Below are positions 11,365-22,783 of a DNA stretch of 64,000 nt, one piece after another. The notes under the pieces were generated by a model. It was not told the DNA's origin and made no database searches. It worked only from the letters and a program-made list of their open reading frames with translations. The stretch spans positions 992,001 through 1,056,000 of the forward strand of contig JAHQIY010000014.1 in assembly GCA_019054805.1 (NCBI GenBank), read 5' to 3'. This DNA is from Brachionus manjavacas (lineage: Eukaryota > Rotifera > Eurotatoria > Ploima > Brachionidae). The translations under genes were made by a program, and so were the position numbers. Each line of letters starts with the position of its first letter. Within the stretch, counting starts at the first letter, position 1.

Positions 11365-11583
11365 TTAAGTGTTAAAACAATCACTTTTATCACTCAAGTC
11401 TAATTCAGCTAAATAAGTTTTAAAGTTTCTAACAGTTTCTAAATTCGCACAAGTTAATTCAGATGAAATATTAGGAATATTTTGTTCTGATAAAGATAAA
11501 TTTAGCTCTGGTACTTCAAAATCTTCTTCTTCTCCTTCAATTTCAACAAATGAGGCGATGTCCTGTCTTTCAAACCAAATCAA
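11365..11583 (-). pseudogene. C-terminal fragment of an unknown acidic protein
   Basis: An open frame of about 72 codons ends at 11365 and is cut at its 5' side (11583) by the LINE fragment. It is rich in Glu and Asp and matches no family I know. A perfect hairpin (AAAACCC-TCC-GGGTTTT, 11350-11366) overlaps its stop. The 240 bp repeat lies just downstream on the same strand, so it may be the last piece of a transposase that uses that repeat as its 3' end; this is speculative. Confidence 0.35.
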
Positions 11584-12328
11584 AATGTGTGGTTATGCAT
11601 TACGGTCATAAAAACAAAGAATTCACTTATTTTATAAATGGTAAACAGTTATCAACGTCAGATACCGAAAGAGATCTTGGAGTTATCTTCAATACAAATC
11701 TTAAATAGAAAAATCAAGTGATAGAAGCTACAAACAAAGCAAATCAAATGTTGGGTCGCATCAGGAAATCATTCGCTCTTTTTGATTGTAAGTTATTAAG
11801 ATCATTTTATTTAACTTTTGTTCGTCCTCTTTTGGAATTTGCTGTGCCTGTATGGTCTCCAATTCTTAAGTCGGACTGTGAGAATGTTGAAAGGATTCAA
11901 CGCAGAGCTACGAAATTTGTTTCTTCAATTAGAAACAAATCGTATGAAAGCAGATTGAAGGCTTTAAACATTCCAAATCTGGTGGAAAGAAGAAAAAGAG
12001 GTGATCTAATTCAATTATACAAGTTCATGTATGGAATAGAAATGGTTGAAAAAAGCAACAATTTTAATGTCACCAAAATCCAAGGAAGAGGTCACTGCTT
12101 CAAATAAATAAAGAAATTTCGAGGCTCCAACAAAGAGATAACTTTTTTTTCAACAGAACCGCTAACATATGGAACTCACTGCCAAATCAATTATTTGAAG
12201 CCCCCAATGTTAACAGCTTTAAAGCAGGCATTGATTGCTGGATGAGCAGCAATCAATCACATAAGCTGTCATAGTGTGCCTTATCAGCACACTCGCTGGC
12301 TAGCCAGCTACAGTCAAAACTACTACTT
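11584..12328 (+). mobile_element. CR1/L2-like LINE 3' fragment
   Basis: It encodes the region after the RT active site through the thumb domain (TERDLGV, FVRPLLEFAVPVWSP, ERIQRRATKF, ERRKRGDLIQLYK) and the C-terminus (IWNSLPNQLF), ending in an ACTACTACT tail. It carries an in-frame TAG near 11706 and a frameshift near 12100. It is the same family as, but diverged from, the LINE at 3540-5765. It is truncated at its 5' end and abuts the acidic-protein fragment. Confidence 0.8.
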
Positions 12329-12378
12329 CTTTTATTTATTTGTGTGTTTATTATTTTAAACACACAAATAAATAAAAG
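12329..12378. repeat. Perfect 21 bp inverted repeat
   Basis: The arms 12329-12349 and 12358-12378 are perfect complements around an 8-base loop, placed directly after the LINE tail. The right arm ends in AAATAAATAAAAG, like LINE tails, so it may mark two tails joined head to head. Confidence 0.7.
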
Positions 12379-12597
12379 AAAAATTTTTAACATGATTTAA
12401 ATTTTTTAAATTAGCTAAGAAAATAGGATAAATTTTTATTTATCAAAACGAGATAAATAAAAATAATTTTTAAAATAAATAAATTTCGATAATATTTTTT
12501 TTTCTTTTCAATAATATTTTATTGAATAATTTGCTGGATATTTTTATTGTTTATTTGAGATATGTTTTTTTAAAAAGAACTTTTGTTAAAAGAAAAA

Positions 12598-13038
12598 TTA
12601 AAATGATTTTTCACAATATTCTCCACTAAATCCCGGTCTACATAAACAAATAGTTTTATCATCGGTTTGAAAACAATTATAGGGGTCATTTATGCAAGGA
12701 TTTTTGTCAGCATCACATGGCTTTGTGTCACAAGTTCTTCCTAGGTAACCAGGTTGACAATTGCATTTTCCATCGCATTCCTCAGTTTGTTCGCAAGTCG
12801 CTCCATTTTTACATGGATTTAAATCACAAAATTTATTTTCATCTTGGCAAAATGTTCCAGTATAAGGTAATTGACACTTACAAATAATTGAACCAGCATC
12901 TGTATAATAACACATACCATTGTTTCAACAAATATTGAATTCAGTAGGACATAGTTTTGCCTGATTTTGTTGTGATTCAGCATAAACCAAATTCAAACCA
13001 AATGACCATGTAAGAAGAAAAAATTTAAAAATCACCAT
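12598..13038 (-). pseudogene. EGF-repeat secreted protein with in-frame stop (cluster member 4)
   Basis: The frame starts at ATG 13038 with a signal peptide (MVIFKFFLLTWSFG...VYA) and matches the paralogues for 37 codons. A TGA at 12927-12925 then replaces the residue after the second Cys of EGF1, where paralogues have Gln. The frame stays open and well conserved after it for the rest of EGF1 and two further EGF domains to 12598 (147 codons in all). The promoter block is present at 13077-13125. Otherwise intact, it is a recent pseudogene, an allele, a sequencing error, or less likely a readthrough gene. A downstream ATG at 12915 would give a protein without a signal peptide. Confidence 0.75.
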
Positions 13039-13076
13039 TTTTTAAAGCTTAAATAGACGTAATCAAAATTTATTCT

Positions 13077-13125
13077 GATTTATACTTTGCTTTTTCAATA
13101 TCAAATTTCATGCTTCTCTTTTAAG
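13077..13125 (-). promoter_or_regulatory. TATA promoter block of EGF copy 4
   Basis: A slightly diverged version of the cluster promoter (CATGAAATTTGATATTG, then AAGTATAAATC) sits about 40-90 bases upstream of the ATG at 13038. Confidence 0.5.
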
Positions 13126-13873
13126 AAAAAGTATCACGACTTGAATTCAATAAAATATGATTGTTTAAAATTAGTTTATACTCAAGATGATAAATAGTAT
13201 TTAAATTATATAAATTAAATGTATATGCAAAGATGAATTTAAATTGAGATCTTCTTTATCTAATTTAATTTATTTAATTAGATAACTTGATACCCAAGTC
13301 AATAATCAATAATAAAAAATCACCAGTTGTTTTTAAATAATTTTAAAAATATTTCTTTATTTTATTAATAAAAAATTTGAAATCGAAAATCGAATTTTAT
13401 TTTTAAATTAAATTTTTGACGAACAAATAATTTTAAAAACAAAACAATTCTAAAATTTTTTATTTTTTTTAATATTGAAATTTTTAAAAGGATTGCTTAA
13501 AAGTCTATCAACATATCTGAAATATATTATGAAACTAAAATAAAAATTATTTAGTTTATTAAAAATTATTTGATTAAATAATTTAGTTGGAAAATTTTTA
13601 AATAATTCTCTTGAAATTAGTTTTTAGAATTTAAGTGGTTTTTTTCATTTTATCTAAATTTTAAAAAATTAAATATAAAAGAAGACTTTTTTATGATGCT
13701 TTTATTTTGTAAAAAAAATTAAATAGGTATAATCGGTTAAATTTTTCGTTAGATAAAAAAATAAGAATGGGCCTTATAACAAAAACAAAGATGTTTTAAT
13801 TTGCCAATCGTTTTTAATATTAAAGTAACTAATTTATTATCAATAAAAAAACACAAAAATTATATCATGTTAA
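13126..13873. other. Intergenic AT-rich stretch
   Basis: No gene or recognisable element is seen. Confidence 0.5.
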
Positions 13874-14553
13874 TTATTTTGGATTTTCACAAAATGTCCC
13901 TTTAAATCCATCAGTGCAAATACATCTGATGTATTTAGTATCGCTAGTAAAGATACAAGTTCCTCCATTTTGACAAATTATCGGTTCATTAGGGCATAGT
14001 CCGAATGAAGCTTGTGATGATGCTGTCAAAGTTGAAGCAGATGCATCATTTGAACTTGTTGGTGCCACAGTTGATATAGAACTTGTTGGTGCCACAGTTG
14101 ATACAGAACTTGTTGGTGCATCTGACAATGTTGTAGTAATTGGAGATCCATCTTGACAATATTCACCAAAAAAACCATCTGTACAGATACAAATAGCTAA
14201 ATTTTGATTTACCTGAACACATGTACCACTGTCTTAATTAAAAAAATTAAAAATAAAATCCTTTGTTTTTAAAGTAAGAAATTACTTTTACATACTCCGG
14301 GTGTGCACAAAGCAAGTGGGGTTGTAGTTATGGTGGTAGATCGAGTAGTTGTAATCGGTATATCACAATAGATGCCTGAAAATTCACTTTTGCAAAGACA
14401 GATTGCCAAATTGTAGCCTAATTGGACACAAGTAGCGCCATTTTTGCAAGTACCGGATGAACAAAGTCCAATGAATTCTCTATTGGTAACTGCAATAGCC
14501 TCGGAATATTCAAGGACTAATCCTAGTAGTAAAAAATACACTAATTTGAACAT
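13874..14553 (-). CDS. Secreted EGF-repeat protein with Ser/Thr/Ala-rich linker (cluster member 5, two exons)
   Basis: Exon 1 is 14553-14286 and exon 2 is 14232-13874, joined across a 53 bp intron (14285-14233) with GTAATT donor and AAG acceptor. Splicing restores a complete EGF domain, because the cysteine framework continues from ..GVCK into NSGTCVQ... The product is 208 aa: signal peptide (about 1-19), EGF1 (30-63), a Thr-rich spacer, EGF2 (about 80-113), a linker with tandem APTSSxSTV repeats, and EGF3 (about 165-205). It is more diverged than the other four members and the only one with an intron. A TATA element lies at 14596-14604. SART3 begins 371 bp away on its upstream side, on the same strand. 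Confidence 0.85.
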
Positions 14554-14924
14554 TTTAAAATTTTATTAACTAAAAAAACCTTTTGTAGTAGAGTCGTATT
14601 TATAGCTAATCTAATAATGATGTTTTTATTTCCAAAGTCGTTTTTAACAATCAAATATTTGACAACATTGGAATATAGAATTTCGATCTGTTTCCATCTA
14701 TATGTAACCAAGATATTAGTGCTAATCTTAATTTAAAAATTACCGAATCCCTTTCAAAAACAATAGTCTTTTAAACCAAATATTACTTTATTATTTGGAC
14801 AAATTCCGAAACCTTAATTCTCTTTTTATTACCTAATCTAGAAGTAAATAAATATAATTAAGTGAACAAAAAAAATTTATTTAAAAAAATTCGATTCGAA
14901 ACATTCTTTTCAAAAAGAAAAAAA
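14554..14924. other. Spacer between EGF gene 5 promoter and SART3 3' end
   Basis: It holds the TATA element above and, next to SART3, a minus-strand AATAAA (14881-14876) about 45 bases after the SART3 stop, a likely poly(A) signal. Confidence 0.5.
14596..14604 (-). promoter_or_regulatory. TATA box of EGF gene 5
   Basis: CTATAAATACGAC on the minus strand, about 45 bases before the ATG. The rest of the cluster promoter block is not obvious here. Confidence 0.45.
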
Positions 14925-17900
14925 TTATTTAAGGTTCAAAGTTTTTTTTCTGACAAGCAATTGCTGAGATCTTGGCACAAAAGAAGTTGTGTTTGAGCTA
15001 GTTCGACTCTCAATTGTGCCAGAACCGAGTGATTTTTTGACTTCAGATTCGGTCTGACGGGTCTCGTGAGGTTGTTTGCGCTTAGGTGGATTGCTGATCG
15101 CCACTGATATTTGATTTTCACCAATGAGCATTCCATCTGTTTGAATTAAAGCTTTGGAAGCTGATTGTTCGTCTTCAAACTCCACATACGCCAGCCCTTT
15201 AGACTTTCCGGATTTGAAAGTGACTATACGGGTGTCTTTTACCTTGCCAAATGTTTTGAATATATCTTCCAAGGCTTGTTTGTCCGTGCTAAACGGAAGA
15301 CCTGAGACAAATAGCTTATTTTTTTCCATATTTGTGGCAAATTTAAATTTATTCTGGATAGCGCTAATGTCAGAATCTTTTTCTTCATTTTTGGATACAA
15401 AAACAGGACGCTCATCTACCAAAGATCGGTCCAGTCTAAGTGCTTTTTCGGCTTGTTCCTTTGATAAAAAAATTTAAAATAAATATTTTTTTCTAAAATT
15501 TGCTTACTGGTTTTTCGAAGTCAACATAACCATAACCTTTTGTTTTACCAGACCAATGTTTTATTAATCTCAAATTTAAAAACCCTGGTTCCTGTGAAAG
15601 AAAAAAAATATTTATTTTCTTTTTACATTATTTGTTTAATTTACTTTTTGGAATATTTCTTTGACTTTAGATTCATCAACGTCATATTTTAGATTAGACA
15701 AAAATACAGTACAGTTTCTATCCACTTTTTTGTATTCAACTGGAGCAGTTGGCTCAACTTTAATTTAATTAATTAAAATAGAAGCTTGAAAAAAAAAGAA
15801 ATAAATTAACTTTTTTGTTTTTTTAACTCTGTCCCTGGAAGCGATGGAATTGCAAATCCATCTTTGTCTTTTATTTGCTTTGTTTGAGCCTCTTGTTCGT
15901 TTTCAGACTTCTTTTGAAAAAAATAATATTTATTCAAATAGAAAACAATTTTAAATTTTATATTTGATAAGCAAATTTACTTAACTAAGTTGAGTAATTA
16001 TTAAATTTTTATTTTAACAACTAATAACATAAAAAATAAAAACATGAATTTCATTTTATTAACTAAATATCAATTGTAACCTTAATTAATTTCATCACCG
16101 AAGTAATTTTAATTTTAACTATCAACTAATCAAATAAAATATGAAAATAATAGTGTGAAAAAAGTTTATTTACTTTTCTCTTGACACCTTTAGCCGTTTC
16201 TTGTTTATTAACTTGTTCCTGGTCTTTTTTAGGCTTTTGTTTGGGTTTTTGACGCTGCTCTCGCTTTGTTTCCAAATTTTGCTGCTGGTTGACATATTCA
16301 GAATGAAGTTTTATTTTTAGAGCTTCGTTTTTATAATAAACCGAGCTGAATTGTCCAATATTTCCACTTAATTGCTCAAAATTGATTAGCAAGTCACAAA
16401 TAACTTGTTTATCGTGGTCATATTTCAATTCATTTAAGGCTCTATGGAGCAATTTTCGCTGATGTTTTTCATCGCCATATTGAGTCTCTAATTGATAAAA
16501 ATCAAGCCATATTTCACTTGTCACTTGACCAATATCACTCTTTGCCAGTATCATTTCATTAAAGATTTTTCTTGATCTATCCATGGATCTAAAATATTTA
16601 GCTTCCACTTTTGCCCAGAAACGTTCAAGTGAAAATTTCGGATCTCCATTCAATTTAAAATCTAAAATTTTATTTATAAATAATAAATTAAAAAAATATT
16701 TTTTTTTACAATCAAAAAGTTGATTAATCGCTTTCTGAAAAGTATCTCTTATTTCTTCAGCTATTCTTTCCTTTGACTCATCACTTTCATTTTCATAATC
16801 AAAGAGCAAATTTCTTCTTAAATGTGCCAGATAAGCGTGCCACAACTCTAAGTAGTCATCACTGGACTGCAAGCCTGCCTGCATAGCTTCACCATAAATC
16901 TCTTTTACTTGATTATTTGCTGATTTTTCGCTTTCTAAAGCATAGTTTATCCAAAGCTTTGCCGACCATGGACAATTTCGCACCGCTCGTTTAAATGTGT
17001 CCTGTATATTTTCTTTTTTGTCTGACAATTCTTGGTTCTCTTCTTCTATCTAAATAACAAAATAATTTTTATTATTGAAATAATTTTTTTTTAAAAATAA
17101 ATAACTAAAATAAAAACTTACCAAATAAAAAGAGTACTTTAACCAAAGGTCGACATTTAAGCAATTTGAATCATCAGCTATTGCTCGCTCGAAAAGACAC
17201 TTTGTTCTTTTTTGACTACTTATAAGCAACTCAATTTCTTTTTCTCTGTCATTGACTGAATGTACCATTTTAATGTTTTTATTTCCAAACAATTTCAGCT
17301 TCATATCTTTAATTTGTCTTAATTCAAAGTCAAGATAAGAGTAGTATTTTTCCATTTTTTTATTCGGTTCACTCGCAGCCTCGAGCAATGCTGCTTCATA
17401 AGGCTCTAGTTCATGATATTTTTTTTTACTTAAATCAAGCATATTTTTAACTTGAGAATCGCTGGCCACTGTTTCATCAAATTGTTTCAGCTCTTCAAAA
17501 GTTGATTCTATGTTGTCTAAACAAGTTCCTAATTGAAGTTTGAAAATTCGATTGATTCGTGATATTTGCTCATTTATCTGTTTGGTTTGCTCGGGTGTTT
17601 GTATTGAACCTGCCGTTGCCTGTTGGTATCCAGCCAGTAAAGCGGTCTCAAACTCTCGGTAAACTTCCCATAATGAATAGCCGCGCGTTACATGCAGTCC
17701 GGCAAAAGAAATTGCTTTCTCACATATACAACGCACATTTTCGATGCCATTTTCTTCACCCATGCCCCCAATCGAGAACTGAATATACTCAAGCCATAGT
17801 TCAACCGCTTTTTGTTCAAAACATTTATTTGAAAATTTTTAATTTGATTTGATTTAAAATTACATAAATAGTCTTGGACAGCTCTTTGAAAAAGCTGGTC

Positions 17901-18318
17901 AATTTTAAGCCGATCCTGGTCTGAGTCCATGAATTTTTGTTCGTCTTTTAGCCACTCGAGCCAGAGAGCTTTTAATAAAATATTTTTTTTAATTTTCATT
18001 TATTTATTTATATCTGTGCATACTTTCTGTTAATGGGAAAACTTGGCTCATTTTTTCTCGGTATTCACGCAGTTTGTTCAATTCGCCATGTTCTTTGGCC
18101 AAGTTAATGATGTCAATGTAAATTTGATACTGAAATTTATTCTGGTTGATTGTTTCTTCCAATTGTGCTAGTTTGGTATCAAAAGATTGCTCGTTTTTTT
18201 GTTCGGTTTCCATTTCATCTTGTTCATCTCCGCTTGATTCATCACTATTGTCTATTTCTTGCTCCTGGAAGTCAACATCTTCCGTTTTGTTGTTCGAATC
18301 ACTATCGTTATTTTCCAT
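14925..18318 (-). CDS. SART3: SART3/p110 spliceosome recycling factor (HAT repeats plus two RRMs)
   Basis: Nine exons were read: 18318-18024, 17968-17864, 17807-17122, 17049-16710, 16661-16174, 15910-15811, 15757-15645, 15591-15508 and 15458-14925. All introns are GT-AG, seven of them 48-72 bp and one 263 bp, and frames join to about 914 aa (family about 960). After an acidic start come HAT helices (about 60-560) with LWLEWLKDE and LWLEYIQFSIGGMG signatures, a Lys/Gln-rich hinge (about 600-670), RRM1 (687-762; VFLSNL and KGYGYVDF) and RRM2 (785-860; LFVSGLP and KGLAYVEF). In animals this nuclear protein reanneals U4 and U6 snRNAs and binds LSm proteins. The C-terminus (SFVPRSQQLLVRKK) is a diverged version of the short terminal motif. 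An ATG at 18336 would add six residues. Confidence 0.93.
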
Positions 18319-18336
18319 TTTGTTAAAAATAAACAA

Positions 18337-21008
18337 TATTTAAGAAAAAAAATATTTTTCATAATTTTAAATAAAAGTGCAAAACTAAAACTCATTTTGA
18401 TGTTGAAATAAAAAAGACAATAAAACACTTGAAGACCCGAGAATTTTTAGAGTATTCTTTTGACAACATTTTAAAATTTAAAATATAAAATTTTTCAATT
18501 GTTTTACTTTTATTTGAAACTAACCCTAACCAATATTTGGCTAATTTAGATTTTTTTTAATATTTTCAAAATTTTGTTAATAATAATTGTATCATGCATG
18601 GTGTAAAAACATTAAATGAAAGCTCTTAAACAGAAAAAATGTGACATTCTGTTAAAAATGACGAAATGGACTTTGGTCCTAAGAAATCATTTGTCATATT
18701 GATCAACATTTTTACACAAAAACCGTGGGTTGGTTGACTGGATTAAGTTTGTATGCTCATAAATGAAAAAATCTAAATTTAGGTTACTTTTATACTTTTA
18801 AAATTTTATTAGTAGATTTTTATCTTTTACAACTATTACAGTTGTAAGTTTATTTCGGTTATTCTTAAGATGCGAAAGCTAAACTTAAACTGCTTTTACC
18901 ATATATTTTATTTATTTAAAAAATTTAAGTTTTTAATTATTCTAAAAAACTAAATTATTTTTTAATTAAAGGTAAAAAAAGAACTTCTCACGAATTTTTA
19001 TTTAAAAAAAAAAAATTTTGCGCATAAGTCTGAACAAAACCATAATGACTTGCATTTTTTTTACAATCTTGGCCTTAGACATTTAATATGTGAATCATTT
19101 TCGAAAATTATTTTATACAATTTGATGAAATTTTTCAATTCGAATTCTATAAATAAAAAATAAATAAAAGTTTTTTAGAACTAATTAGTAATAATAATAA
19201 AGAAGAATAAATGTTTTTAAGTCACAGTTTTAAGTCTAAGTCACAAAAATTTAAGTCAAAGTTAAGACTTGATTTAAATTTTTATTTTTTTAAAGTCAAA
19301 GCCAATGTCTTAAAAATTTTTTTCATTTTTTAGTGAAGTTTAGTCGAGTCAACTAATTTTCTGATTTTAAAACTAAACTTTTTTGGATTAAAATAAAAAA
19401 TCATATTTATTTTTTAGTTTAAAATCAGATAATTAGTTCACTTGACTAAACTTCACTAAAAAAAAAATATTTTAGTCATTGACTTGACTTGACTTTAGAC
19501 TTGTGACTTAAAAACAACTCTGTTCTATTCCATTCATTTAAATCTACAGCGATTCTAATAAAATCATAACGCCATACGACATTGTCAGCCCTAGTAGGAC
19601 ATATTTTAATTTAACTTGACTTTAAAAATAAAAAGAAAATTAAGAAATACAAAATCAAAAAATTTAATTTTATCAGTTATTTTTGATAAAAATTAAGTAA
19701 ATTTTAAATAAATATATTAATAAATAAATTAATAAATTTCAATTATGTTTTTATCTTTTCTTTAATCATAAGTCAGGTTAAAATAAAATCTATTAGCAGA
19801 TAGACTTTTGTCTTTTTAAATTTTGTTCACATTAAATGAATAAATAATTAAATAAAATGGTTTTTAATTAAGAAGTTCAGATTTGCAAATAAAAAATAAT
19901 ATAGCAAAACCCTAGGAAAAAAGAATGCTTTTGCTTAACAGTAAAATCGTTCCCAATTTAATTTAAAAATAGACTCACAAATGCTATACAATTGAAACTA
20001 AATACTTCTGATATAGAGGATTTTTCAATCAGTTAATATAATTATCTTTAAAAAATATAATTATCTAATAATAATGTATAAAATGTCGTATTCCCTGGTT
20101 CGTGCTAGAACATTTTTGTTTAAGAAGGCATGGTTTAATAGTATTATCGCGGGTTTAGGTCCGCATCAAACTCTGAAATTCTTAATTTAATGCGTCATCA
20201 AGACTTGAGTTTAAGACAAAACAAAAAGAATATTTTATATATTAGAAAAATATTCTATTATTTTGGTTTTTTTAAACTAAAATTTGAGTTCTGATTCGGC
20301 ATTATTTTTATTAAATTTTAGTAAAAAAGTAAAAATAAAAAGTATTTTTTTTATTATTTTAAATATTGAAATAATGTTAAAAAAAGTTAGTAAAAAACAA
20401 TTATAATTTCAAAATTATAATAGAGGACAATCCTTGTTGAATTGAAATAAAGTAAGGAAAAGATTTTTATAAAACTGATCAAAATTAAACAATTTATGAC
20501 ATGTCTTAAGAGCTTGGAACGTGGTGTAAAAATATCAGAAAAAAACTTAACAACCCTTTACACTTTAATATTTCTCTAAGAAAATGTAATGTTAAAAATT
20601 TAAGTGAGTAATGTTAAAAATATAATGTTGTTAAAAATTTAAGTGAAAAAGATTTCAAGAAAATTCTCGGGAGGCTTTGTAAGAGTGAGAGTGAGCTTCA
20701 TAGACTGTTCCGTGACTTGACATTATTTTTTCCCCGGAGATTGCCCGAGAAAAGATGACCTTGAGTTACTTCTTATTTTAAATACAAAAATTGAGAAATG
20801 TTTCTAAAATAAAAGTTTTTATCTTAAATTTTTACATTAAACTGTAATAATTTTTCTTCAAATAAATTTTACATTTTTTAGCCGAGTCCGTAATTTTCTG
20901 TAATAATTAGCTAAACTTTGATTAATTTTGCTTTTTTAATTTCAAATAAAAAAAAACATTTGAAGCAATTTTGTAATTTTGTTAATATTTTAAAATTTAT
21001 TTTATTTA
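18337..21008. other. Long AT-rich intergenic region
   Basis: No gene is supported. It contains the AAGTC foldback element (19205-19520), a weak inverted pair GTGTAAAAACATT (about 18600 and 18715), and a short less AT-rich island near 20090-20210 of unknown nature. Confidence 0.45.
19205..19520. mobile_element. Foldback/MITE element with AAGTC repeats
   Basis: Both ends carry TTTTTAAGTCACA followed by several AAGTC motifs in opposite orientation. The centre is a long palindrome with arms 19329-19377 and 19413-19460, nearly complementary over about 48 bp. It has no ORF. Similar ends occur near 410-450 and 29725-29790. The superfamily is unknown. Confidence 0.6.
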
Positions 21009-21175
21009 AAAAATAATTTAGAGGGTGACCCCAGGGCACGTCCGAATGGTTCAAGACCTTCGTTTGAGCCCGCATTATAAGAAAAACTGATAGAAATTTA
21101 GATGATCGAAAAAAATTGGATAAAAATTAAAACATGAAAGGTGATAAATTTAGTTTAAAAGCGAATTCACATTAA
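21009..21175. repeat. 240 bp dispersed repeat, copy 2 (truncated)
   Basis: It matches copy 1 from GGGTGACCCCAGGGCACG to the GCGAATTCACATT part, then breaks into an A-run and a fragment of the BTB gene 3' end. Confidence 0.65.
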
Positions 21176-21202
21176 AAAAAAAAAAATAACCAAAAAAAAA
21201 AC

Positions 21203-21616
21203 TCTTGAAGGAAGCAAAGTTTTACAATATTCAGGGTTTAGTAGATTTAATCAAACATTGATTTTTTGTTATTTTTTAGAATTTTTGTAATTTAAAAGAA
21301 TCAATAATAACTTAAATATCTATCAACAAAAATCGTTAATAAATAAAAATTTATTAATCAATCAATTTCAATTAAATGTTAATTTAATTATTTACTTACT
21401 TAAAATATGCTTAATCAAAATAAAAGATTTGTTAAACAAGGTTTCTAACAACAAATGTTTAAATCTGTTATTTAAAATCAAAAATCTCTGTAGCACAGAC
21501 TTGGAGAAAACAGAGTTGGTCAAAAGTCAAAGCTATAGAAGTTTGCCTGGATTTTATTTTTCAAAAAATTTTTTGATTTACGGTTTTTTTTTTTTTTAAA
21601 TCGATTAATTTCGAGT
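21203..21616 (+). pseudogene. Duplicated 3' end of a BTB gene
   Basis: It begins inside the last codons of the BTB domain (CTCTTGAAGGAAGCAAAG, encoding LLKEAKFYNIQGLVDLIKH) and continues through the stop and about 350 bp of 3' flank, matching 23229-23680 almost base for base. There is no start and no upstream coding part. It is sandwiched between repeat copies 2 and 3. Confidence 0.75.
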
Positions 21617-21854
21617 AAAAAATAATTTAGGGGGTGACCCCAGGGCACGTCCGAATGGTTCAAGACCTTCGTTTGAGCCCGCATTATAAGAAAAACTGAT
21701 AGAAATTTAGATGATCGAAAAAAATTGGATAAAAATTAAAACATGAAAGGTGATAAATTTAGTTTAAAAGCGAATTCACATTAAAAAATAAAAACTAACC
21801 AAAAAAAAAATCAGATAAAAAGTGATTCAATTAGAGCTAAGTTTATCGAATGGA
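21617..21854. repeat. 240 bp dispersed repeat, copy 3
   Basis: Essentially full length: GGGGGTGACCCCAGGG...GGTTCAAGACC...TTTGAGCCCGC and the same AT-rich body and end (GAGCTAAGTTTATC) as copy 1. Its left end falls in an A-run at the end of the BTB 3' duplicate. Confidence 0.65.
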
Positions 21855-22783
21855 GTTGAATATCTTATCAAATATGGGCGTTCTAACAGCATGAATTGTT
21901 TAAAAACTGTTGAAAAATTATAAAGAATGGCGCAAAATAGAGAGACAAACAATGATAAATCTAAAATGAAAAAAAAGAGAATTTTTTTTTTTTCTATGTG
22001 AATATTAAATCTTAAATTTCTTTTTTAAAACAATCAATATTGATCTAATTTTATTCTTTATTTATTTCTTTATTTTGAACAATTTAAGATTCTGTGAAAA
22101 ATTAACATTTGCCAATTTTGCCAATAAACACTTATAACGAAACAAGTCATCTTTTTACCACAGAAGTACTGAGACTAGTGCAGGTGAATTATTTAGCCAT
22201 AATCTTCAATGTGCTACAACTATCGAAGGGATTTTATATAGATTTTAAGATTATTAGCGATTAATTTGATACTTAAAAACTTTTTGGTTCAGATTTTTAA
22301 TATTTTATTTAAATATACAAAATCTAGCAAAAAAAATGCCGATTATTTTATCCCAATCAGCAAAATTAAGAGAAAACGGTTCTTTTTTTAATAAATACTA
22401 AATTTTATATTTCAAAAAATATTGATAAACATTTATTGTGCAAAATTTTCAAAACAAAAAATGTCCTGGAATTATTTATATCTAAATTTAGATAAATTTT
22501 TCCACATAAATCATAGAATGTTTTTTGAAATGAAAAAGGAAAAAAATTGAAAGACAGTGAAACTTCTAACGGATGGTCTAATACAAGATGAAAACTAAAT
22601 TAAACCTCTAAAAATTAAAGAAAAATGGATATTAAATGGGAGTAAATTTTTTGGTCCATAAGAGACTAACCTAATAAATAAAAAACTTTAATATTCAAGT
22701 CTAAATTGAAAAAAGGATAGATTTTTAAAGGAATATTTAAACAAAAATGAATTTTAAATTAATTCAAAAAACGTCTTTCAAAA
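21855..22783. other. Intergenic AT-rich stretch with BTB-gene scraps
   Basis: A short match to the BTB gene (GAGACAAACAATGATA near 21941) lies here; otherwise no gene is seen. Confidence 0.4.
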
